A stretch of 64,000 bases of DNA from Trichinella spiralis (taxonomy: Eukaryota > Nematoda > Enoplea > Trichinellida > Trichinellidae). Every line of letters begins with the position of its first letter. Position 1 is the stretch's first letter. The DNA lies in contig CM012955.1 in the NCBI GenBank assembly GCA_000181795.3, positions 12,353,643 to 12,417,642 on the forward strand. The letters are read 5' to 3'. Made by a program: the position numbers and the translations under genes. The notes beneath the pieces were generated by a model. That model made no database searches, was not told the DNA's origin, and saw only the letters and a list, made by a program, of their open reading frames with translations. Of this stretch, positions 54,101 through 64,000 are shown piece by piece.

Positions 54101-57100
54101 AAACTAGCGTTTTCTTATAAAACATTTTTCTACATAATAGACGCTGTGATTTTTATTTATCTTTTTTGTTTGTTGGGCTGAATTCCATTTTTCATCAGCA
54201 TAATTTTAATAATTTCGATGAAATTTCGTTGAAAAAATAATTTGAAATTTGTATGGTGAAAAATTGAAAAAGTAACATTTTCATTTCGACAACTGAAAAC
54301 TAGTACTTGAAACTGTTCACCAAAAGTTTAAATTTGATTTTTTTTAAACTTTGTCAACTACAATGATTCATTTATCGATTGATCGGTGGTGAATGAAATT
54401 TTTTCCATCAACAACACATTGCAATGATTCAGTGTCTGTCTGTCTGTCTGTGTGTGTGTGTGTACAAAGTTGACAATTGGCTTAAAACAAAAAGTCAATC
54501 GACCGATCAAATTATCGGATAATTTCTCCATTCTGCAATTAATCTGACAATGATCGTTTTCCTGGTAAATCAAAATTAATCCCGCGTTTAATTAATTGTT
54601 CAACTACTGGTCATTTTAAAATTTCCTACTGTAAAAGTGAAAGTGAAAAAAATTTATGTTGCTATTGCCCTATAATTTGCATATTTCTGGATCAGTTTCA
54701 CTAGTTCATGTTGGTTTGGATTTTGTTTACCTTTGCCGGTGCGCATGCAGTGCACGAGACGACTGGTCAGACGATCCAATTCCGCTTCGTCACTTTGTCG
54801 AATGGGCTGCGTCGTCGACTTTGGCGAATGATAATGCTTAGACGGTGCCTGTTTGTTGTAATGATAATAATAATCGGATGTGGTGGATTTGAACGTGCCG
54901 CTCGGTGTAGAGCTGACGTTGTTGGATTGTGGTTTGCGACGTTGTTGAATGGCGACGTTCAACTCTTCGAACAAAGCATCCGGATCGAATTGTACGGCCG
55001 TCGAAGATGGACTACAAAATTTACATAATAAACAAACTCCCAACACTCGAATTTGAACGTCGATGAAATTCCATATATACTTCGCTAGACTTGGCTTGGT
55101 GTAAGTGTACGATTTGGATGTTGTGGTGGAATAAGTGGAAGATTTCGAACTATGCGGATTGATATCGTTACTATCTACAAGCGACAACAGATGCGAAGGG
55201 GACAACGGGGTCTTTCCAGCCGTCTTCATTCTATACGAAGGCTGGGTTTCATTGACCATCGAGAGAAGTACCTCGGTATTATTGGTCGTAGTATGTGGCG
55301 AGTGTAGGGCAATATTCGATCCCAAGTTACCATGGACCGTGCTGTTCGGCCGGTTTCCGTCAGCAAATGAGACAGTCGATCTGTCCATTGCTAAATGTTG
55401 AAGGAAAAAGCAAAATATATATTAATTAATTAATTATCTTTTTATTTCGTTTCTCACTTCCATGGGATATAAACTTTGAGTGAAGCGATTTGTTGTCTGT
55501 GGCCTGGCGAAGCAGAGGTGTTGCGTACTGTACGTCCGAACCGTCCATTTGGCCGTGATTGGGTCGGTTCTTTCCTAGAATTTTCAACTGTAGAAATGCA
55601 GTGGAAAACAAAAACAAAACTATGCAAATTCCATACTCACTGGGATACATGAATAATAAGTTGGAATGTTACAGAATATTTAAATAATATTCAAATCAAC
55701 GTCAAGTTGGTTATTATAGGACACTTTTGGACGCAGTATATGATGACAACAGTTGCGTTCCAATTTTTATCGTCCGTTCAATGAACTATGTAAATAGTGT
55801 AGCAGCAGTACTAGTGGCCTGCTATGATGATGCATGCATGCATATGCGCGCGCTTGTTCACGTCTGCGCCAGTGTTGGTTGGCATGAAAGCGATCAGTAA
55901 TTTGTGAATCAGCTAGTTCTCTCTCTCTCTTACTCTTTGGGAAATTTTTAAAAAAAAATTTTTTTTCAAATTTATTTTCATAAATTTCTGTTCACATCGA
56001 AACTTTTTCGTCAACGTCCCAACGTAACACTACCCAGGTCCAGTGGAACACAATCGATCAACACGCTCTACACTACCACCATTGTCATTGACCAGTTTTC
56101 CACAACTTGCTTAATTAATCCACTTTTCTTCCAGTCAAATATGTTGACAGATTGTTCCATCGCTTGGTCGAACAAAAAATTTTTAATAGTAAAAATTTGC
56201 ATTTTTCAAACTCAACTCAACATTTATTGGTAAATTGTCGAATAAATGGGGCGCGGCTGTATATTTTTCTCTATTTGCACCTTCTGCTCGAAAAGTTTGG
56301 CCAATTGCTCCTGGTTTGATTGAAGAAAATTAATTTCTCATGCAACCCACAACCAACAACCATTTGCCATGACCTGTTCAAGTTGTCAACATTTATACAT
56401 ACATACATACATATATATGCTTACTGAACAGAAACAATAGAGAACTTTTTTTTTTCAAATCCACCAACGCTTGCTCGATCGTTTTTAATGTTCGGTTGAA
56501 TGAAATATATCCAATTGTTTTTTTTTTTCAAAATTTTCAGCGTAATTATCTTTGGAAATTATTTGAAAATCTCCTTCAGAAATCCAGTGATAATAATGAG
56601 CACGTCTTTACTGATTACTAATAATATTGAAAAAATAATTTAAATTTCTATACGAAAAAAGCTACTTCGACTACTACTACTACTACTACTAGCATTTTAA
56701 TGCTACTCAAATTGATTGATTTTCAATATTTGTCGTTCAGTTTAGAAGCACAACAACAACAACAACAAAAAACCACTCTGAAATTCCCATATGAACAAAA
56801 TATATGATAGCAGGATAGAAAAATTGCTTTAAAATCAAATGTGCATGCAATGTGGATTAAAAAGAAAAAGATTTTCATGAAAACTTTAATTAATTAATAT
56901 TTTCTTAAATATTGAATTGTTTCTAAAAAGCCGTGGCACATGCATCGGCAGCTAGGCGAGCAATTGTAAGTAGAGCTGTTGTCACAAAGTTATTTTTATT
57001 CATTGAAAGTTGTCATGATGACCTTGACAAGTTTGATAAGTTGCAATATTTAAATGTGAAGTGAATTTTCAAATGTTGTGCATATTTTATGTTGGACTTT

Positions 57101-58027
57101 TGTTGAACAATTATACTTGATTAACAGTGCCACGTGCACATACATACTGTTGTTGTTCTACTTAATTTTAAAGTAATTATAAATAATTTTTAAATTGATA
57201 AAAATGAACAATATCCAATAAATAAATAATTAATTGCATAATTTGGTAGAAAAGAGGGAGGGGGGGGGCAAAGAAAAAATATTGATTTACGTTTCGTCTG
57301 TTGGCGGTCCAAGGTTGCCAAGTCGGTCGGTACGGATAATGACTCGGTGCTCGAAAACAGAAGCTCGATGGATCGACTTTGTGTCGTATCTGATTGCTGC
57401 TGCTGTTGATCGAGATTATCTCGAAAGGCAAAATTGATGGAGCACTGTGGCTTCGAATTAGTCTGTGTGTACGAAGCCTAAAACAACGTCAACAACTATC
57501 GTACAATATATGTAAAAAAATTTAATTCTTTTCAAAAATCATAATAATGGAAAATTTGGTTATTTGATCCAGTTAGTTCAGCCGGGTTCATGGGTGAAAA
57601 AAAAATATATATTTTTTCATTGTTTAAAGAAAATCATATTGAATGAAAACGAACTATTAGGTTGGAGATTTGTTTTCTTTTTCTTTTTTTGGATAATGCG
57701 TATATGAAAGGAGAGTATGTGGGAGAGAAAGAGAAGAAAGCAGTAATGTTTTTTTTTAGTAAATATTCACCTGAAAGGTGGAATCAAGTAGTGGGGAAGA
57801 GGGGACAAATGACTCATTGTCCAGTTTCAGCTGAAAAGATCTGTTCATGCACTACAAACCCACTGCAAAACTACAGCTGCCGGACTGATGATGATTAGGA
57901 TGATTATTATTATTATGATTATTGGCTTGTCGATTTTTCAAAACTTCAGTTAGCTGAGCTTTTTCGCGTGCTTGCGTGCAATTGTTCCAGCTTGGGGCAA
58001 TTTTAATGTTCGTGTTTTCGAAAAGAA
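49210..58027 (-). CDS. Zyxin/LPP-family LIM protein, long isoform
   Basis: Adaptor of focal adhesions and actin that can also shuttle to the nucleus. The certain LIM-coding exons are 50027-49929, 49868-49753, 49703-49573, 49500-49380 and 49323-49210. They encode three C-terminal LIM domains with all zinc ligands, including [35 protein letters not shown] and [20 protein letters not shown], close to vertebrate LPP. Upstream exons in order are 58027-57864 (start uncertain), 57477-57291, 55587-55458, 55380- or 55390-55081 and 55011-54731. They give a Ser/Thr/Asn/Gln-rich region ending [13 protein letters not shown], which matches the ELEHLTKKML helix before the LPP LIM region. Proline-rich repeats are few. 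The N-terminus and the acceptor near 55,380 are unsettled; the LIM part is certain. Confidence 0.88.
50028..54730 (-). other. Large intron of the zyxin-like gene
   Basis: Long-isoform intron of 4.7 kb between exons 55011-54731 and 50027-49929. It holds the short-isoform first exon (51,103-51,121) and presumably its promoter just upstream. It also holds a CAA run (about 51,390-51,410), a GA run (about 52,794-52,816) and a GTCT/GTGT run (about 54,433-54,463). I see no nested gene. Confidence 0.65.
55588..57290 (-). other. Intron of the zyxin-like gene (1.7 kb)
   Basis: Lies between exons 57477-57291 and 55587-55458. Near 55,650 the minus strand has ATGTATCCCA followed by a GTGAGT donor, a possible alternative first exon, in phase 1 like the upstream exon that normally joins here. 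A CTA run lies at about 56,668-56,690 and a CATA run near 56,396-56,412. Confidence 0.5.
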
Positions 58028-61000
58028 CTTTTGACAAGTTGACGATTCAAAACAACAAAGCATGCGGCTGAAAATTGCGCAACTACTACTACTACTCCTA
58101 CTACTGCTGCTGCTGCTGCTACTACTACTACTACTACTATTACTATTATTATTAGTGTTGCTGCTTGAATTGCATCCATTTTCCAACTTTCGACTAGTCT
58201 TTAGTAGTCTGCTAACAATGAAACAGCAAAAACTTCACACGCGTCACAGCCAACTAAATTCATAATAGCTGCTACTACATGCATCATGATTAATCACCCT
58301 GATTGCGCTCAAGGCCATCTATCTATCTATCTATTTGCTTTTACACATTTGATTATTCACATTTTTAAATTCATCTTCCACTACTACTACTAACTATATA
58401 TATATAATCGTCGATGATATTTTCACGTGATAAACAGTAAATGTGATAATGGGGAAATTTTCTCTTTTCATCTCACTTCCAATAGACAAGTTGATATTGA
58501 AAAATTTTATCATCATAACCAATTTATACTCTTTAATCTTGATGTCATCTAGTACCTGAAAGCATTAGGCCATCGAATTATTATTATTATTATTATTCAA
58601 TCACTGATGCCGAGCGGCAACAATTTATACCTTTACTAGCTTAAAAATTGCCCACGTATAAATGTCATTAAATAAATATGCGATAATCTTCTTTTCACCA
58701 ACCAACACCAATATCCAACCGATCTTGTTCCAATAGCACGAGTAGGAAAAATTTTTTGAGATCATCAAATTATTCTTTCAATATTCTCATTTTATTTCAT
58801 TTTATTTATTCAATTTAACTATTTTTTCCATTTTTAAATAGTATAATTTGAAAATAGTTCAACATTTGGTAGGCATTATGAAATTGAATGAATAAATATT
58901 TCATGAAACCAACACACACTGATACACTCGTACAGACCATATCAGCAGTAGTAGTTATGAAAGCATTGTTTAAAGGTGGCCTTTTAAAGTGAAAAAATTT
59001 GTTTTTTGTTCATTATGATTATTTTTTTCTAAATATTCTTTTCTTTGAAATTTATCCATTTAATAATGGACATTCTGCTATGTATATACGCGAACATTGT
59101 ACTTAAAATGTACCGTCTTTTGATTTGATCGACTTCAGCAACGTCAAACTGTGCATTTCTTTTTCTTCTACTATTATTTTTCTTATTCAAATAATTTCAA
59201 TGGATTTTTTCATTCACGAGCACGATTCACTTTGAACAATTAACGAACAAAAATCTAATAAAATATTTATCAAAAACAACAACAACAACAACAGTATAAC
59301 CTTTTGTTGATTTATTGTTTCTTCTTTGTCGAAGCATATGCAAATTTTCGTTAAATTTACACAGAACGAGAAAACCTAGCGGCGAGTGATTGCTATTTTC
59401 AAATTCAGCATTACAGTAAAGTATAAATTGCAATCTTGACGATTGATTTCGAACAACGGTCGAATCAGTGTTGAAAATAAAAAAAACGTATAATATTATT
59501 TCATTTCAATCGCAAATATCTTGTGAAATGATTGTTCCATCGTTGTATTTTTGTTTTCACATGCAACATGTGATTTTTCAATTAGCCAAACTGACGAAGC
59601 GAATCAATTGAAAACATGTGTTTTTGCAATGGATGCAAATTACAACAATCTGTGCACGTGATTTTATTCGTGAAAATTCAATTTTCTCCAATCTGTATAC
59701 TGTATACATGTTCAGTCGGATGCAGAACAATGTTTCACAGTATAGTGCTGTAAATAAAAAGTTACAGATGTTACTATTAGATGAAAAGTTACATATTTGA
59801 AGAGTATTTAATTTTGATAATTTACTTGAAAAAATTTCAAAAAATGATTCCCCATTTTTGTAGCTGGACACACATTATCATTGTGTAGATGTTTTGCCAT
59901 ATTCATTGTGAACTTTTTGATAATGAGATATTTGATTTTTCATTAAAAAAATGCAACTTCTGCACGTGAAATGGGCAATTAATTGATCAGACAGTTAAAA
60001 TCCATTGTTAAATTTATTCTTTTGATTTTTTTTTTAAATTTCTCAAACGTATTTTATTGCCGTTATTGTTGTTGTTGTTGTTGTTGTTGTTTTGGTCAAT
60101 TTAAATTTCGCACTATCGCGAAATTAATGTTCAAAGTTGACATTACTGTTTGAATAAATTTAAAAGTGGTTTTGAAAGTGTCATTTCAGCAAATTTGCAT
60201 GAATTAAATTTAATGATGTTCTTTATGCATTACGGTAACGCGGAGAAAGGGGATAAACAATTTTTGATCAAGCAAATTCAAAGCAAACTTTGCCCTATTT
60301 AATTTCCAATGCTAATTTACATTTGCATAGTTATTCAACTCAATCATACTGCGTCAAGTGTTAATTAATAATCAACTTGGAATAATTCAATTATTGAATT
60401 TATTGACTGGATAAAATGAGATTGCATTTCATGTGCTTCATTTTTGCCAAAAACAAATGACCGAAAGAAAACACCTTCCCTTCTTTGTGCTATATACTAT
60501 GGAAATTGTGCTTGCTTGAACGGATAAATGTAAGCTAATTAATCATTTGAAAATACTGTTCCATAGTTTCCATTACAATTTTCTTTATAATTCAAGCCGA
60601 CTAATTGACTTAATCATAGATTTCTGCTAACAGTGCTAACAACCTCACGTACGTCTAATATACACAATACACGCCTTTCTTTCTGGTGTTCAGTATATTT
60701 AAAACTTATTGTGCGTAAGCAATAAAAATGCCATCTTAAACGACGTCACGTTTTACTTTTATTGCATTTAATATTTGAATATTTCACAAAATATTTTCCA
60801 GTCGTGGAAATTGGAGGTTGTTGTTCATTAACAGACAATAAAAGGAAAAGGTATCGTCTACGTGCGTGGAAACAATATATTCTATTAAAGGAGAAGTTTT
60901 AAGGAAATCGAGTAAAAATTCATTTGTTATTGTATTTGCAATTCTTCAGTGATAATTTAGGTATTTTTTAAAATTTGAATTATTTTTGAATCTAAAAGAT

Positions 61001-62412
61001 GGAAATGAACTTTTTCAAATCAAACATGTCGTTGATAGGAATATGTTCGTTACAGTTGTTAATATACAACTGATGCAATTATAATTATAATTTTTTCATT
61101 GAGCATTTGATTGTTTTTGCAATTTAGAAATCGTTTGCCGATTTCTTATTTCTTCTAAGCCAAGCTTCGTTGATTTGAAAGTTCGAAGTTGGTCAGCAAT
61201 AAATCAATATAAGCAACCAACTAACTGCTTGCCTTTAATACGCGTTGCTAACCTATGTTGCCAGTCAGCAGTTTAGTTTATACATCCAGTCCAATGCCTT
61301 GCTCCACTGGATCTTCCTTTTCTCTTTCTCGTCTTTTTTCTTTCCTGTCTCAGCTTACAGAATAAGCAATTTTTTTTGCAACTTTATTCCATTCATAAAG
61401 CGGAAATTGTTGCAATAAGTGAGTACTTTTTACAAACACTATTGATTTCATTGATATTGTTCCACCGGTGAAATATTCATTCATATTGTCTTATTTTTGA
61501 TTATTAGCAATTTTTTTTCCAATGCTCATTTGTGATTTGGACCAATTTTGCAAATCTAATAATAATAATAATAATAATAATATAAGGATTACTTATTTAT
61601 TGTTGCTTGTTTTATCCAACTATTCATATTGGAAATTATTTCGTTCAAATTAATCACCAATGACTGACTGACTATTTGCTTGCTATTGTAAAACTTAATT
61701 AACTGGCGTTGAATAAATTCATTTGAATAGGATGTGAAAAATATTTCAACTATTAGCAATACAGGCAAAAGCACACCGCATGTTGTGGCATATATTGATT
61801 TTATTTTGCTCATGTCAGTTGATGAATAATTGAATAAGTAAATAAACAAATATACATATATATACACGTACATGTATATCTGTGTGTATATATGTATGGA
61901 TCTGTGAATTTAATCACGAAATATAATAAAGTTCGGGCAGCTTTTTCAAATGCAAGCAGTGATTCATTTCCAAGTTTAAGCTTAACATTGCACACTGTTG
62001 TACTTTATCCCATGAATGTTCTGTCAATTAAAATGACAAAGTTCAATTGCATCTTGGGAAAATCCCCTTTACGGGAATTCATCACATTTCACACGACTAA
62101 CTAGCCTATCATGCTGCATGTTACATTTTGCACTCATTGCTACATTTTGAGTTGCTTTTCTTTTTCTTTTTGATTTACAAAAATTGAATTTGTTTTTTTT
62201 TTAATAAATTTATCATTTTCTCAACATTTTGACTTTTGTCCAATTCAGCACATCATACACAGGTAGTTTATTTGAATAGGTGATGAATGTTAAAAATTTT
62301 TTTCCTCTACAGAGCAAAAAATTAAAAATATAAAAACCAACATTAAATATGGAGTAGAAAATAAAATTTGTCAAATGTTGTAAACGTTGCTTTATTCGAG
62401 TAGATTTTTCAC
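58028..62412. other. Microsatellite-rich AT DNA upstream of the zyxin-like gene
   Basis: No supported gene. Simple repeats are frequent: mixed CTA/CTG at about 58,083-58,152, CTAT at 58,317-58,333, ATT at 58,579-58,597, CAA at 59,274-59,292, GTT at 60,066-60,091 and ATA at 61,558-61,582. The CTA/CTG tract reads as poly-Ser or poly-Val/Ala in different frames, which explains long open frames there; I do not take them as genes. Confidence 0.55.
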
Positions 62413-62512
62413 ATGGAGGAAGGAGTAATGATTTTCCTGGGCGGCTTTGATCCCTGTGCATTATTTTCTCGAGGGATTCGACGGGCGGCAGTGTTGGAAT
62501 GCGGTGGATTGA
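62413..62512 (-). CDS. Candidate exon, unidentified
   Basis: On the minus strand an acceptor (TTATTCTGATTCAG) opens a frame reading SIHRIPTLPPVESLEKIMHR and then DQSRPGKSLLLPP, with a weak donor GTGAAA leaving phase 1. The sequence is GC-richer and more protein-like than its flanks. Phase 1 would suit the exon that appears to start at 58,027 in the zyxin-like gene, so this could be a distant 5' exon, but the splice signals are weak. No family is recognised. Confidence 0.28.
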
Positions 62513-64000
62513 CTGAATCAGAATAAGTTTGAATCAAAATTTTTTTTTCAAACGACTTTCTCATGAAATATTGAAAAATCACAACCATCTGAGGAAGCGC
62601 GTTCTACATCAGGGCAATTGTTCCAATTTGACAATGATAATAATATTTTGAATACGACCAAATCACCTGAGGAATAAGCTTTCAAAAAAAGAGGTATAAT
62701 TGAATTTCTGAAGTTGAAACTTATCATTTGGCAAAAAGAGTCAAATATGAAACAATAGAATAATCAAAAATTCATTGGGGAATTATTTTCATTAAAAAAT
62801 TTGCACACTGATGACAATATGTTGTTTTTTTTCTCTCAACTTGAGAAGAATTTCTTGGCCAAAAATGACGGATAAATTGATGTGAAATCTTTTTCAATCC
62901 AAGAATTTAATTCTTTCTCATTGCCATTAATTTTATATTTATAACACTTGCCGTGTTGTCGAACTGTAATGAACCTCTCCATCCAACTATAGTTCCGGTA
63001 ATCTATTTCACAAAGAGTCTGCGCTAATCAGACTATTGGTAAACACGTTTCTGCTTTAATTGGAATAAAATTATACAAGCAAAAATATGGAATTGTATTT
63101 AAAAATATTTTTCAATTTATTTATCAGCATAAAGAAATAGATATGCATTTCTTTTCAGCTGATTCTGTTGTGAAACTGATGCATGCATAATTTATAATTA
63201 TATCGCATGTTTACAAGAACAATACAACTTTTCCTAGTTCATCTGTAACACTTGCTTTCTTACAGTAATCTTTTTTTTCTGCATTTTTAATTTTTCAACA
63301 GACAAATAAATACTCGTAGAAAATTCGATTGTAAATTCTCCGGAGGCATATTTTAATCGGTAAATATGCTCTGGAACAATGACAACGCTGATCACCATTT
63401 CTTGTAATCATTTTCGCGGACAATTGCATTTAGGGAAAATGCAATTCTATTTCACAATTTCCACACTCCATTGTCGTCATGAAGAGTCTTGTTTTCTGTA
63501 TGTCGTTTTTTTTCCAACAAAATTCCATCCAATCTTCAAACAATGCATTCATTGCACAGAGAAAACCTTGCTTATGGATATTTTGCAAATTGTATACTTC
63601 TTTTTTCCAATAGAAATTCAATATTCAATCGACCACCGATGGAAATGATGCTTCCATTGAGGAAGTGATCATCGTATGCGTATGACCATGCAAACAGTTC
63701 ACTCACTCAATCTGCGCCTATCCAATTGTATGCAAATTTCCCTTCCATGCACATTTGATGAAAAATAATTTATTCACATGCATAATCATTTTTCATCGTT
63801 ATTGTTATTTGCAACGTTTTCCAAATGCAAATCATCCATGCCACTATTTTTATTCACCATAGTGTATATTCATTATTGAAATTTTGTAAATTGTTCAATT
63901 TGACAGACATGCTGTCAAATGTGGATATCATTTTTCAATAGAAAATCAGTGATATGGAAATTGTTGTCATATTTGATTAATTTTTTTTTAATTATTATTT
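62513..64000. other. AT-rich DNA, nothing firm
   Basis: I see no exon, repeat family or RNA gene that can be supported in the last 1.5 kb. Open frames near 63,380-63,650 on both strands are short and lack splice or start context. Confidence 0.5.

Noticed and set aside
55548-55650. First exon ATG TAT CCC A at 55,650 as the start of the long zyxin form
   Set aside because: It fits the phase of the next exon but duplicates the role of the better supported exon 57,477-57,291; kept only as a possible alternative start.
58062-58265. Poly-Leu and poly-Ser frames
   Set aside because: Produced by a CTA/CTG microsatellite read in different frames; no real protein is indicated.

Overview
The window is nuclear DNA of an invertebrate animal. 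It is AT-rich (by eye roughly two thirds A+T), has GT-AG introns, carries many microsatellites, and contains intron-split genes of metazoan-only families. Three genes have a splice-acceptor-like sequence 5 to 14 bases before the start codon, as expected with spliced-leader trans-splicing. That suggests a nematode or another trans-splicing worm, but it is inference and no species can be named. I see no bacterial genes, rRNA, tRNA, CRISPR array or virus-like element.

Layout. 1-7,000: a hAT-like DNA transposon remnant, an unidentified minus-strand terminal exon (1417-1588), and a local higher-order tandem repeat (about 1,640-6,130) whose long units each carry the same short open frame. 7,000-10,032: AT-rich sequence with nothing firm. 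10,033-16,521, minus: twelve exons of a MYT1/ST18-type CCHHC zinc-finger transcription factor; its first exon is probably further upstream, with a candidate at 22,330-22,347. 16.5-30.3 kb: a long gene-poor stretch of AT-rich DNA with GC-richer islets, likely regulatory sequence or untranslated exons of the MYT1 gene, plus weak plus-strand exon candidates. 30,384-33,850, plus: a complete ten-exon hnRNP Q/R (SYNCRIP) gene. 35,364-42,877, plus: a complete six-exon tuberin (TSC2) gene with its RapGAP domain and asparagine thumb. 43,253-43,831, minus: a four-pass membrane protein whose 3' end meets that of TSC2. 45,860-46,734, plus: another four-pass membrane protein with a basic N-terminal tail. 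49,210-58,027, minus: a zyxin/LPP-type protein with three C-terminal LIM domains and two alternative first-exon systems, one giving a LIM-only isoform. 58-64 kb: microsatellite-rich AT DNA with one minus-strand exon candidate.

The genes are not an operon. They are independent housekeeping and developmental genes: neural transcriptional control (MYT1), mRNA handling (hnRNP Q/R), the Rheb/TORC1 brake (TSC2) and focal-adhesion/actin signalling (zyxin). Most notable are an apparently intact tuberin with two Akt-type sites, and the zyxin locus, where two alternative 5' exons end in the same phase. Exon borders were derived by hand from splice consensus and phase. For MYT1, hnRNP Q/R and TSC2 all phases close, and the summed coding lengths are multiples of three.
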